Assembly (NCBI RefSeq): GCF_021018895.1
Contig: NC_079386.1
Span: forward strand, 16,905,552-16,969,551
Reading direction: 5' to 3'
Length of the DNA: 64,000 nt
DNA from: Seriola aureovittata
Lineage: Eukaryota > Chordata > Actinopteri > Carangiformes > Carangidae
Shown: in pieces, positions 11,481-24,400 of the stretch
Position numbering within the stretch: position 1 is the first letter of the stretch
Layout of the letters: each line of letters opens with the position of its first letter
Position numbers and translations under genes: made by a program
Notes under the pieces: model-generated
The model's database searches: none
Told to the model about the DNA's origin: nothing
Seen by the model: only the letters and a program-made list of their open reading frames with translations

Positions 11481-14400
11481 TCACAATGAACCTTCAGGGG
11501 TCACTGTGGTTGTAACATCCAGTTTGGCAATGCTAACAAGGCGTAGAGTGACGTCTGCTGGCAGCCCTAGTTTCAGCAGTTCATCTTTCAGCTGGAGAAA
11601 GAAACAAAAAGTGGTGCTGAGATATGATGGTTATGAAAAGGCAGAAGTGAAACAAAAGCAGTGACTTATCACTGTGTAGTTCTTCTGAATCATTAGAGGT
11701 AATTGTGGGAGGTTACAATACTTGAATTTGACGTTCAAATGCTACACATTTGCTCCTGGCCTTGTTTATACAAGCTCCAGCCCACACCAAACATTCACAA
11801 TATTACATGAGAAGAAACTCACTTGTTGTATAACAGTGTTCCTGATGTAGTCATCAGATAGTGGAAATGAAGAGGTGATGCTCGTTCTCAGACCTACGAC
11901 GACTAGAAGCACAGTGACTCATTATAATGCAGAAGTGTGAGTAACTGAGTATTACAATACAGTTCAAACGCCAATTTCTTTTATGTACAGTGTGTCCATA
12001 AACAGGTGATTGTGTAGCGAAAACGTCTCCATTTGTCATACTCACCCTGACTTGTGCCATTGATTACAGGTGCGGTGGATGGAGGAGTAGTTGTAGTTTG
12101 TAGAGTGGTTGTAGTTGGTGTAGTGGTTGTAGTTTGTGGAGTGGTTGTAGTTGGTTGATTGGTTGTAGTTGGTGTAGTGGTTGTAGTTGGAGGAGTGGTT
12201 GTAGTTGGTTGATTGGTTGTAGTTGGTGTAGTGGTTGTAGTTGGAGGAGTGGTTGTAGTTGGTTGATTGGTTGTAGTTTGTGGAGTGGTTGTAGTTTGTG
12301 GAGTGGTTGCAGTTGGTGTAGCGGTTGTAGTTTGTGGAGTGGTTGTAGTTTGTGGTGTGGTTGTAGTTGGTGTAGTGGTTGTAGTGTGTGTGGTTATTGT
12401 TGGTATAGTGGTTGTAGTTTGTGGAGTGGCTGTAGTTGGTGTAGTGGTTGTAGTTGGAGGAGTGGTTGTAGTTGGTGTAGTGGTTGTAGTTTGGGGAGTG
12501 GTTGTAGTTGGTGTAGTGGTTGTAGTTTGTGGAGTGGTTGTAGTTGGTGTAGTGGTTGTAGTTTGTGGAGTGGTTGTAGTTGGTGTAGTAGTTGTAGTTT
12601 GGGGAGTGGTTGAAGTTGTTGTAGTTTGTGGAGTGGTTGTAGTTGGTGTAGTGGTTGTAGTTTGTGTTGTGGTTGTAGTTGGTGTAGTGGTTGTAGTTTG
12701 GGGAGTGGTTGAAGTTGTTGTAGTTTGTGGAGTGGTTGTAGTTGGTGTAGTGGTTGTAGTTTGTGTTGTGGTTGTAGTTGGTGTAGTGGTTGTAGTTTGT
12801 GGAGTGGTTGTAGTTTGTGTGGTTGTAGTTGGTGGAGTGGTTGTAGTTGGTGTAGTGGTTGTAGTTGGTGTAGTGGTTGTAGTTTGTGGAGTGCTTGTAG
12901 TTGGTTGAGTGGTTGTAGTTGGTGTAGTGGTTGTAGTTTGTGGAGTGGCTGTAGTTTGTGGAGTGGCTGTAGTTTGTGGAGTCGTTGTAGTTGGTGTAGT
13001 GGTTGTAGTTTGTGTAGTGGTTGTAGTTTGTGTGGTTGTAGTTGGTGTAGTGGTTGTAGTTTGTGGAGTGGTTGTAGTTTGTGTAGTGGTTGTAGTTTGT
13101 GGAGTGCTTGTAGTTGGTGGAGTGGTTGTAGTTGGTGGAGTGCTTGTAGTTGGTGGAGTGGTTGTAGTTTGTGGAGTGGTTGTAGTTTGTGGAGTGGTTG
13201 TAGTTGGTGTAGTGGTTGTAGTTTGTGGAGTGGTTGTAGTTGGTGTAGTGCTTGTAGTTTGTGTAGTGGTTGTAGTTTGTGGAGTGGTTGTAGTTGGTGG
13301 AGTGGTTGTACTTTGTGTGGTTGTAGTTTGTGTAGTGGTTGTAGTTTGTGGAGTGGTTGTAGTTTGTGTAGCTGTAGTTGGTATAGTGGTTGTAGTTTGT
13401 GGAGTGGTTGTAGTTGGTGTAGTGGTTGTAGTTGGTGTAGTGGTTGTAGTTTGTGGAGTGGTTGTAGTTGGTGTAGTGGTTGTAGTTGGTGTAGTGGTTG
13501 TAGTTTGTGTAGTGGTTGTAGTTTGTGTGGTTGTAGTTTGTGTAGTGGTTGTAGTTTGTGGAGTGGTTGTAGTTTGTGTAGTTGTAGTTGGTATAGTGGT
13601 TGTAGTTTGTGGAGTGGTTGTAGTTGGTGTAGTGGTTGTAGTTGGTGTAGTGGTTGTAGTTTGTGGAGTGGTTGTAGTTTGTGGAGTGGTTGTAGTTGGT
13701 GTAGTGGTTGTAGTTTGTGTGGTTGTAGTGGGTGTAGTGGTTGTAGTTTGTGTGGTTGTAGTTGGTGTAGTGGTTGTAGTTTGTGGAGTGGTTGTAGTTT
13801 GTGGATTGGTTGTAGTTGGTGTAGTGGTTGTAGTTTGTGTGGTTGTAGTGAGTATAGTGGTTGTAGTTTGTGTGGTTGTAGTTGGTGTAGTGGTTGTAGT
13901 TTGTGGAGTGGTTGTAGTTTGTGGAGTGGTTGCTGGGTCTGTAAACAGAAGTGAAAATAAAAGACTAATTACATATGATCTTTATCAATGCTGTGAATCA
14001 GAAATGGAATTTGTAACATTAGAAAAACAAAGAACGGCTCTACTCACCAGTTCCAACAGTCACAATGACACATCGAAGCTCTGAGTGATACTTCACTGAA
14101 CTGTGGTAATAAATCAGTAAAGTAGTTATTATACAGTTGTTTAGTAATTTTTCTACATTAGTTTAGTTTTATGTATTTATACAGTGTTTCCATATACTTT
14201 TCCTTGGTATATTGTTCATATGACAAGAGACTAACTTGCCTTGAATTTGCCTGGACAACAAAGCAAATAGGATGGCTTTCTCCATCTTCATCTTGAGACG
14301 GTGTCCACCTCAGGACGTACTCTCCTGCTGCCGGTGTAGTCTCTTGTATGTTGTATGGCCCGCTGTACAGCAGCTCAGAGATGCTTCAACAAATAGAAAA

Positions 14401-16949
14401 GGGAAAGATCTTTTTAAGTTAAATAAAAATATTCAAAGCCTCTCCACCCACCAATGACACAAAGTTGTTTTCTGTAATGATATGATCAGAATGCTACAGC
14501 AGCTGACTCAGCTTTCTTTTTCACTCTGTTTCCTTGTACCACAGAATGTTGATGAGTCATACAGTAGGTCATCATTAACATGTGATATTTTGATATTAAA
14601 TGTGTCTTGTTTTAACGTACATGGAGAGATTTGCCTCTGCTTTGATATTGATTTCCAGGGACTGATTGACAGGTGTGTACAGCAGAGCTCTGTTGGCTGG
14701 GGTTGGAGGCAGGAACCTGGGCAGATAGAGTCCCTCTGTGCAGGACAGCACCGGAGGATCCACTGGAACAACAGAGAAAAGCAAACTTCTCTAAAGATGG
14801 CAGAAATTTTCTTATCAGGAAGGTCCGGAGGGAGATGCTGTTCAACCATCTGACAAGTGATTCTGTTAAAGCATACTCGGCCCTTAAGAGTCTAGTGGGT
14901 CTACGCTAGCTGCTCTGTTTAATGTAATATGCTTACAATTACAATGCTAACATACTGATATTTAGGTATATGATTTAAACCATCACAGTCTTTACTGTTT
15001 AGTTTTAGTTTAATGTTTTAGTATGCTAATATTTTTTGTTTTGCACATATATGATCACAAAATATTGGACAAGTTTAAATTTTCACCCAATGACAGGGCT
15101 ACACATGAATGTCTGAACTAAGCAGCAAGACATCCATCCAATAATTGTTGAGACATGTCACTCAAAACCACAAATATGAGCCTCATTGTGGCACAAGCCG
15201 AAAAATCAGGGATCACAGAAGTTACTAGGATTCATCATGTGGTAACCATGAATGTTGGTACAAAATTTCATGACAATCCCTTTATTCGTTGTTGACACAT
15301 TTCAGTCCTTAGCAAAGTGGTGGACTGACAGACTGTCCAAACCACCCACAGTGCTAGCTAATGTAGATACGCATAAGTCAAAGCTGTCAAAACAGGAAAT
15401 CTTACCCCATAAAACAAACTGGATAGGTATTTTGCTGATAGCGTCGTTTGTAGTTTTCACCACCTGCAAACCATTGTTTTGAGTCAGGGTGATAGTCTGT
15501 CTGGGGAAGTCCTCCATCACCAGCTGGACCGCATACGGTCCTTCATTGCTGCGACTGGTGGGGCTGAATGACAGAGAACACGACTGCAAAAGAATTTGAA
15601 AAAAGGCACATAAGGTCAAAATAAGAAAAATATTTTGTCAGGTAATGAAATTCAAGATGGAACAAAAAAACAAAACAAACAAAAAAAAAACAAGTCCCTA
15701 CACCGGTCGACTCTCTGTCCATTATGTGACATGATACCAACAATGGTTACTCACTGATGCAAGGCTGAGAACAGACGGTGGTGTGCAGGGGTTACACTCT
15801 CCCAGTAATGTGTTTCCATATCTGCATTTAACCTCGTCCCCGTCAGGGTCAAACGCCAACAGGTTGAAATCTCTCTGACAGTTTGAAGGAACTCTGACAG
15901 GGAGAAAACAGAAAACAATGTGCATTTTGCCATTGTGCGACCCCCCCCCCCCCCCCCTTGTCAAAATGTGGCACTTAAATTGTTTTTAAAATATAGAATG
16001 TGGATAATTACTGACAAAAACAGGGAGGAGGTTTACCTCACAACAGGCACGATGGTAGTCTGTGGTGATGTGTTGGCTTTGCCAGTGTCTGACCGGTTTC
16101 TCAGTTCAACCAGAGTCACAGCTTTCCACCTTACGATGCCATTTCTGATGTTATTTATCCAGTTACCACTGTTCAACCTTTGGTGGAAGATCACGGAGAA
16201 GTCAGTTATTATTGTGCTGTGCTGGCAGCACTGATCATTAGCATTAATCAACTGGATGCAACAACTTAAACACAGGAAGTTTTTGGACATTTTGAGTTTG
16301 GATTTACTTAACCATCAGTAAAATTTAAGATTTTTTGTTTGCTCTTCTCACACAATGGATGAATGGATTGTGCAAATTTTGCAGGTTCATGGGGCACTCA
16401 CTCGAGCTGAAACGGAGCGTTGCTAGAAACCAGACGAGTTGACTTTCCCTCCGTCTGGCACCATTCTCCACTGCTTTCCTCGTCGACCTTATTCTGCACT
16501 AAACTCTCAGTCCCACAATTATTACTAGGACAATTCCAACTTAAATTTCCGCAAGAGTGGAAGTTCACCTTGTAGCGAAGCACCACCTATAGTATTAAAG
16601 TGAAGACATGTTATGGTTTAATGCCAACATCTATGCGATGTTATTTTGTTTGTCATAAAGTCACTTTTCTTCTTCTCCTTTGTTCCACTGTTCTTTTAGT
16701 GATGACTTAAAATACAGCATTTACTGCATTTTCTAACCTTATAAAAATAATTACTCAAATCACAGAAATACTGATTTCACTTTGTCACAAGCTGCTTTTA
16801 CTTATGTGCTGTCAAATACAAAATAGTACAAATACAAAAATACATACCCTGCCAGTGTTTTTTGGGTAGTAGGTCATCACTGTCCCCAAGAAATGAGAAG
16901 CCTGGGAGATGCTGACCAGCAGCAGCAGCAGCAACAGAGAGAGCGACAT
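11481..16949 (-). CDS. secreted threonine-rich mucin-like protein (teleost family), 11 exons
   Basis: Exons in transcript order: 16848-16949, 16402-16586, 16037-16177, 15755-15893, 15406-15583, 14621-14762, 14240-14383, 14048-14100, 12046-13938, 11823-11893, 11481-11591. Phases agree throughout and total 3159 nt, about 1052 aa. Exon 1 encodes a signal peptide (MSLSL, then a run of Leu, VSISQAS) followed by [16 protein letters not shown]. Residues to about 361 form a cysteine-containing ectodomain (for example [31 protein letters not shown]). Residues about 362-992 are the Thr/Pro/Gln repeat. The last 59 residues ([32 protein letters not shown]) look like part of a SEA-type fold. I recognise this as a fish-specific uncharacterised secreted mucin-like family. 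No membrane segment or GPI signal is visible, so secretion into mucus or onto a surface is inferred. Exon 7 uses a GC donor (AAG|GCAAGT). Confidence 0.8.
12070..13935 (-). repeat. 18-bp coding minisatellite (mucin PTS domain)
   Basis: About 105 units of 18 bp inside a single exon. On the coding strand the units read ACA CCA ACT ACA ACC ACT or ACT CCA CAA ACT ACA ACC, giving TPTTTT and TPQTTT hexapeptides. Variant units of 15, 27 or 33 bp occur, but all length changes I traced are multiples of three, so the frame holds end to end. Such Thr/Pro arrays are dense O-glycosylation sites in mucins. Copy number is likely to vary between individuals. Confidence 0.92.
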
Positions 16950-16985
16950 CTTGAATGTGTTAGTCTCTCTACATAAAGACAGCAA

Positions 16986-16992
16986 TTAAATA
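16986..16992 (-). promoter_or_regulatory. possible TATA-like box of the mucin-like gene
   Basis: Minus strand TATTTAA lies about 40 bases upstream of the mucin-like start codon, which would put initiation only a few bases upstream of the ATG. This rests on motif and spacing alone. Confidence 0.25.
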
Positions 16993-18610
16993 CCAACACT
17001 GACACGTACAGTCAATAAACAACCCCCTCTTTCGCCCTGCCTATTTTCTCCTGCACGGAAGACTTCTCAATTTCAAATCAAACAATGAACCAGGAAATGT
17101 TCCGGTATGAGGAAATGTCTTGTATCCAGGTTTATGAAATAATGTGCACGATTGACAAGTGGTGCAGTGCAAGGAATGCAGTTGTTCTAACCAACTGTCC
17201 AATTGTCAGTCGTGCAGAAATGAGATTCATTCGTAAACAGAAGGTAGAAATCATGTCTTATCTTGCTCTTTCATGCAAAACTTCAATGTTTTGTCTACAA
17301 ATTGACTAGACTTGTGCTTGTATTTTGATGTGAAGCATTTAACATGCTATAACTCTTTGTAAAAGTTCACCTTCTTGCCTCCCGCCCTGACACAGGTCTC
17401 TCTCTGAGGTTCATCTTCAGAAACTTCTCACAGTGCTTATTTTGGGTTGATGTTCTGCAAGCGCTATGTACAGAACAGGTCACAAATGGTGGCAGCTGCA
17501 TGTTTCACCAAAGTTTGTCGCTTTCAAATTACAGAAACATTTCCTTGTGTATTTATCTGAAACTATTGATGTTTATTTTGATTAGTGAAAGAAATTCAAA
17601 ATGAATGCAAGAGGGAATGGTTTTATGCTGCAAAGTTTTGTAAGCTTGGTGAAACATGGCTAAGAAATCAACACATTGAGACATTAGGCCTAATGCAGGA
17701 ACCACTCAAATGAACAGATTTTGTTCTTAGGTGGCACAGACGCATGATTTAAGAAAACTAGCAAATCCTAAACAGTTTCGTCTCAAATGTCATGTACCGT
17801 CTTTTTCTTCAGACATGGTTCCCTAACAAGGAACAATGAACCATTTGATGTCTGAAAAGAGTGAGCACCCAGGTGGAGCCTTGGTTTTGTCTGGCATGTT
17901 TATGTCACGCTGCCTATTAGCAGCCGTTCTACTTCCTGTTCTTGACAGATTTGATGGTTTCACTCACCATGACAGAAAAGTAAAGTATCATTTAAGATTA
18001 TGTCTTTAAATAGTGAACTTTCTTTGTATTTCAAATGAACTAAAATGTGTTAATTTGTGAAAACTTGTATGAAGTTATTTTGTTAAATACTTACCATCGA
18101 TGCAGTGTTGTATGTTTCATGTATACAGTAACACGTACTGGCTTCCTCATGTACACAGCAGGTAACTGATTGTTCCTCCATTCATTCAGCGGTATATCAA
18201 TCAGTGGATTACAGAAACAAGGAAGAAGGAAAGTTCATGTTCACCGAGGTCACATTCTTTCTAGTTAATTAGTTGATAAATCCAGTGGTTCCCAAACTTT
18301 TTCACATCTTTATCACAAGTTAGACCACAGAGCCCCATCTGATAAGATTTTCTGCTTTTAAATGTTTTATTACAGAGTGTTTTAAACCCCTGACCAAGAT
18401 ACTCGTGTATTTTGTCATTGTGTTGATTATGGATGGAATTTTAGTGAAAATAAATTATTCCCCTAAGCCACTTTCAGAACCACTGGATTAATCAACAAGT
18501 TCACACGAGAGAAGTCAGAAACATCAGCTTTTTTTTTTTGGACTGTGCTGTGCACAGGAGCCTCCACATCTGACAACATATCAATCTTTAATGCAAAGAT
18601 TGAGCTCTAC
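16993..18610. other. spacer between the mucin-like gene and znf638 copy A, nothing recognised
   Basis: About 1.6 kb of AT-rich sequence upstream of the mucin-like gene and downstream of the znf638 copy A 3' UTR. Open frames here (for example 17085-17309) lack splice context and similarity to anything I know. I see no RNA gene or repeat array. Confidence 0.55.
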
Positions 18611-18658
18611 AAAGACTAGGACAGCTTCAGTCGCCCAGAAATCATGAGACACACAAGT

Positions 18659-18664
18659 TTTATT
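18659..18664 (-). terminator. znf638: candidate poly(A) signal of znf638 copy A
   Basis: Minus-strand AATAAA near the distal end of a 1.2 kb 3' UTR. The same sequence around an AATAAA appears at 45692-45697 after copy B, and similarity between the copies fades soon after it, which supports this as the ancestral 3' end. Other AATAAA motifs exist closer to the stop (for example near 19615), so shorter transcripts are possible. Confidence 0.45.
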
Positions 18665-19882
18665 TTATATTTTATAGAAAGAGGACAAGGCAAACTGTAC
18701 AACAGAAATAAGTCAACATATTGGACCCTTGTTAAAAGACACAGCAACCAACACCCAAGTGACCTTGTCTGGGTTAAATGAAAACCAAGTTACCAAGTCA
18801 ATCTAAACAGTGACTTTTCACTACACAAGATTTGATTAGTTCAGAAGACTTAAGTGTCAGTTGTCGTCAGGCACCTCTTCATTTTCATTAAAATACATGT
18901 TTAACTTAATAATGTGCTTATCAAAACTATAGGATTTTCTGTTTGCAATGGGATCACACCAGCTGTGACACCCGTCAACATGTTGACATTCTGACCCAAG
19001 AGTGCTCAGTAGTTATTACATTATCACCAGAGAACTGAGTACTAATGGGTCAGATCGCCTCCATATTCTTCATTTAAACACAAATACTTTCCTGTAAAGT
19101 TTGATGATTGTATCTAGCACAATTGTGATGGTATCATGGTGAGAAAACTTGTCCTCAGAAAGACAATACCAGCCTGATTGTCATGGCTAGTAATAAACTC
19201 TATGATTTATTTAGACTTTGACAGTCAATTATTGTTAACAAGGACAAGAGAAACTATAAACAATAGGAAACTCTCTCTACATACTTTCGTGAACTCATTT
19301 CTTTTTTCATTGTTTTTTAACAATTCTAATGGTAGTGTAAGAGTTAATAAACCAATTGGCTTGGTCAGGCTTTGCACTAATAAAGCTGGAGTGGTTGTGA
19401 ACAGTTATCTGACCTCCTTTTGACATCATGTGCGAGCTTGAACTTTATGCTTTATTTATACGACTTTCAAAATAACTTAATAGACACCCAGACGCCCATC
19501 CTTCAAAAGATGCTACATGGTGTATTAGGAACATCAAAATGTTCAAATTATGTAATAAGATTATACATTTGTATTACTTAAACATGAAAGTCAAGGTAAA
19601 GATGGTTGGCAGCTTTTATTTCACAACAGAAACTAAGCAGTTACCAAGAAAATAATTTTCATGAGCCCCTATGTTGAGTTGGACGGAGTTTTAATCCCAA
19701 TGGGACCAACCAGCCCAAAATACGTAGGGTTGTGGTAGCTGTATAACTTACAATATTTAGATCAAAGAAGGTACGAGGTGCAATTTTTTATTTCCTAAGC
19801 CACTGTAACAATATGGCTTTTACACATTTGATTTACATTTTTATTTAAAAAACAAACAAAAAAAAAGTCAGCTGAATTTGGA

Positions 19883-21433
19883 TCAGTCAGAAATGGAGCC
19901 TTGAGAATTTTGTCTTGAACTTCTTGATGGTTTCTTTTGAAGCTTCTGGTAGTGTTTCTAAAAGAAGGGGAAGAACACAAAATGTATGACTACATGTGTG
20001 TGTTTACTTTTGTGTATGTTGTGGTTGCTAGCCGATACCCCCTGTAGGCAAGGATATATTACCGACAAACAGCCGACTGATTCCCTATGACCTCAGTATC
20101 AGACAGGTCTATATTCTACATACGCACTTAACTATTTAAATTAGAGTCTGCTTAAGAAAGCTGAGACTGACTGGTGATAACCTGCTGGGTTTTATCACTT
20201 CTTGCAGGTCACAATGTCGTGTGAATGTAAAGAGACGACTGGATAAAAAACCGAGTATACGTAAGACAAATCAATTCAATCTACACTTTAGTATTTAATA
20301 CTTAAAAAACACTGTTCATTGAGCATCAAGTAGTTAAACTGAGAATGTCCAGTTTAGCATTCAACAGTCACTACGTTGTTGATGTAGTGACTTGGTGTGA
20401 CTAACAACAAATACGTGTGAATGTTAACACAACGTTCGCATTTACTTAATATTCCTCAGTGACGAAGATGCAGTGACATATTGCTCTTACCACACTGGGA
20501 CCTGCTGCGTCTGCCTCTCCCTCAGCTGTCTCATTACCTGTGCCAGCATCTGCACTGACCACCAACTGGAATTGGGAACCGACTTGTCTGTTCACTAGCC
20601 ACCGAGTCCACGTCCTCTAACGTAATACCATGCCTCTCCCTCTTTCCCTCTTTCTGTTCGTCTTTGTAACTTAGCAGTCCGCGACGGTGCAGGGGAGCGA
20701 GTAGAAAATATTAAATAGATCGCAGATGGTGTTGTTTTGACGGATTAAAAAAAATACAAATAAAATGTCAAAATAAGTCAGCAAATATACTCGGGCGCCC
20801 GTTGATATACCTGGGCGGCCTGCCCAAGTAAATTGTGGGAAACCCCGGAAATGTAACATAGGATGCAATGCACCCCGAGAGATGCATAGTATAATCATTA
20901 GAAAAGGAAATCACACCGACGCTTCAATAGGCTGAACAGGATTACTGTAGTGAGGCATGGCCTGAGTTATTTATTTAATTGTTATTCTTTTATGTCCCGT
21001 TTCCATTGTTTGACTATTATACTTTTTGTGTATCAAAATTCAGTGGGGCATCAAAGGGTTGAGACCAGCTGGATCTCTCACCACTATGTGTTTGTCTGTA
21101 CCTGCAGGTTGTTGTAGTGTCTCTGGCTGCTGCAGTGGAGCTCCTTGGCCGAGTTCTCGTTCAGGTAGAAGACAGAGCAGAGATTACAGAAATACCCCGA
21201 TTTGGGGACCACAAACTCCCGACCTGAAGAGAAACAGAAACAGGAATGTAAACGAAAAACAAAAACAAAACATTTTAACCTAATCATCATTAAATAAAAT
21301 CGTGTGTGTTTCTCACCAAGGGGGTTGTTGGGGTTGAATGGTGGCAGTTTGAAGTCAGCAGCAACACAAGGAGACTGAGAACGAGATCTCTTTGCTTCAG
21401 GTCCGACAAGCTCCCTCTTCCTTTTACTCACAG
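19883..21433 (-). CDS. znf638: znf638-A exons 33-35: C-terminal matrin-type zinc finger and stop
   Basis: Exons 21317-21433, 21102-21223 and 19883-19957. Exon 33: [20 protein letters not shown], a likely basic nuclear localisation signal. Exon 34: [20 protein letters not shown], then [16 protein letters not shown], a U1/matrin-type C2H2 finger (C-x2-C, H-x5-H) equal to human LVPKAGFFCPICSLFYSGE. Exon 35: [20 protein letters not shown], then SISD and TGA. A 75-nt in-phase candidate cassette lies between exons 34 and 35 (see findings). Confidence 0.88.
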
Positions 21434-24400
21434 CTGAAGAAACGGAGGAAAGAACAATCATGAGCCCTGACAATCATACTGGAGCTGCAACGATAGTCAA
21501 TTTATCAATCATCAGATAATCAATCAGTTATCAACTGATATCTTTTTATAAGTAATTAATTGTTCTCTCTTGTTTAAAACTTCTCAGATGTAATGATTTA
21601 CGGATTTTCTGTCATATCTGATTGACCTGTTTGAATAAGACAAGATATCTGAACACATCATCTTGGGATTTGGGAAATTATATCACCTTTGATTGTTTGA
21701 TGCTTTATGGGTTAATTGATTGTAAGTAAAGAAAAATAATCTTTGGTTGTAGGCGTAAATGAAACTGAAACAATTCATCACTTCATAGAATATCAATCTG
21801 CAAAAACTTTGATAATCGATTAATCATTTAAAATTAATTATTATAACAAAAACACCAAATATTCAGTCGCCAATTTTCTACTTCTCTGATAAAAACTAAA
21901 TTTTTGGGATGTGGATGCCAAGTTGGAATAATTTTTCACAATTTTCTGACATATTTTAGACACAAAATTAATCGGTAATAGAAATAATCATTATTTGCAG
22001 TTCTACATGTAAAATCAGCAATTTCAGAGAAGTTTTATTGTGACACATTTTGTTGGTTCAAAACAAACAAAAGGCTTAGAGTGAAATGTGTGCTACAACT
22101 CTTATGTCATTCTCTCAGCTTGCTGTACCTTTAATGTCTGCCCTGCTCCCTCCTTCCTTCTCCTCCTCTCCTTCCTCCACACATCCTTCCAGGCTCTGGT
22201 TCTCAGGGTGCTCAGGTTGCAGCTCCTGCCCAGCAGAGGCAGCATCGATGTTGGCATGGCTCGCTCTTTCCACCTCTGCCTTCTGGATCTCTTGCTGGCT
22301 GTCACTTGACAACGCTGACGGATCTTTGTCCAACGATGATGAGGCATCGAGTGAAGTGAGAGGTGGTATATCAGTATCGGCTGATTCCTTTTCTTCTTCT
22401 CTCTCATCTTTTGTAATTTTTTTCCCTCTAGTAGATTTTCTCACTATAGTAAATTTAAAAAATATATAGTAATTGAGCATTAAATGAAAGGGAAACTGCA
22501 AAATAATAACGTTCACATTATAGGGCTCCATCGCCCCTTTTTCATTTTTGAGTCTAGAGATTAGAGTTGGGGTAATGACATGATTGTATAAAAGATATAG
22601 ACGTATGTGTTTGTGTTACCAGGGGACTGTCTGGTTCTCTTCTTGGCTCGGCTTCTTGTCCTGGTCGTTTCCTTTTCTTCCTCCTCCTCTTCAACCTCTC
22701 CCACCTCATCGACTGTGACAAAGTTCATACTCTCCTCTAAAGTAAATCAAAGAAAGAAAAAAAAGGTTTCAGGCTACCATCAAAACTAAAACTCTAAATG
22801 TGTCATTTAGTAAGACTGAGTAACACACACCTGTGTCGACATTGTGTTTGCGTTTCGAAGATATTGAGGTTTTTTCAGCTCCATCTTGGGCTGCCTTCTC
22901 TTCTTCATCATCACCTGCTTCATCTAAAGTCACCAAAGTCTAAAAAGAGAGAGAAGAGACCTTTAGCGTCAATGCTTCTGTATATATAATACCTGCTGTA
23001 GGTTGTCAAATTTGTGTTTTGCCTTGTATATAATTTCTCCAGGGAAGAAAATTAAACTTTAAATCTCCATCTTTACCTCTGGGTTTAAGGAGTCCACTGA
23101 TTCGTCCTCCTTGCTGGGTGGGCGGGCCTCCAGAGTGCTTTCCTCAGCCTTTCCCTCTTCCTCCTCTTCTACGATTTCATCCAGGGTGACGAGCGTCTGC
23201 AGCTCTCCCTCCGTGATCTCCTCATCCCACTCTTGACCCTCCGCTGCTCTTTCCTCTCCAGCCTCATCTGCTCCCACCTCATCCAGAGTTACCAGCTCCT
23301 TGGCATCTACCTCTACCTTCTCCTCCTTTTCCCTTCCCCTCTCCTTCACCTTCCTCGTCCCTCCTCCACTGCTTCCTCCTCCTCTGCTACTGCTGCTACT
23401 GCTCCGGCTCCTTCGCTCCCTCTCCCTGGTCCTCCTCTCTTCCCGCTCCTTCTCTCGCTTCTTGGCGAGCTGCTTCTCTTTAGCGACAGCTTGCCTCTTC
23501 CTCAGTTCTTCCTCCTCGGCTGTGTCGTCAGGGTAATCCTCCTCCTCCTCGCTCACTTCATCCAGGTTCACCAGAGCGCTCGCTGCAGCTGTCGTGTCAT
23601 CTTTCGTGGACAGCGTTTGATTCTTCTCCTCTGCTGGTGTTGCAGTATCACATCGGGACTTGGTTGTTGATTTGCCCTCTTTTTTAGTGTCTATTTTGGG
23701 TGTTCTCTCCTCCTCTCTCATACCAGACTCTTCTGCAGCAGATGGATCATCAATCATCTCTTCCCCGATGACCCCTTTTTCGGGTGCTTCAGCATTGTTG
23801 GTACCACATGTTGGTGTGTCTTCTTTTACAGTTGGTGCATCCTCTTTTGAACTAGTTTCATCTTTTGTCTTAGTTCTTTCCTTCATCCTTCTACTGGACA
23901 CCTTTGTGGTCATCAACTGTTCCTGTACTTGATCATCTTCCAGAGAATCTACGATCTCATACATTGGCTCCTCATCCTCCTCCTCATGTTTGGGTGATCC
24001 TGTGAGAGATTTGCTTTTTATTTGCTTGTTGTTGTTCTTAGAAATGTTCTTTCTCGGACTCTCAGACTGTTCTGTGGAGGGGGGATCGTCAACCAGCTCA
24101 TCCTCCACAGAATCAAGAATCTGATATGTCACCTCATCTTCATCAGCCACTTTTTCAGATGCTCCTTTGTCATCCTTCTTCAGTGTTACAGTGTCTTTTT
24201 TAGATGATTTAATTTCTTTCTTTGGTCTTCCCCTTTTCACTTTTCCTCCTGTAGCAGGCTGGTCATCCTTAGCAAACTCATCCTCCACAGAGTCTAATAT
24301 TTCATAAAGAGAATCCTCTTGACTTACCTCTCCTACAGTAATGTCACTCTGCTTTGTTGGTACACACTCTTTTTGAGGTGCCATCTCCTCTTTCTTTAAT

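Noticed and set aside
12070..13935. CRISPR-like regular repeat array
   Set aside because: Units are contiguous with no spacers, the unit is 18 bp and coding, and the genome is vertebrate.
12134..14084. Long plus-strand ORFs of 159 to 409 codons ([10 protein letters not shown] and [10 protein letters not shown] patterns)
   Set aside because: They are antisense readings of the 18-bp minisatellite. The minus-strand Thr/Pro frame fits splice sites and phases of a real gene.
17085..17309. Plus-strand 74-codon ORF upstream of the mucin-like gene
   Set aside because: Chance-length frame, no recognisable domain, no splice context.
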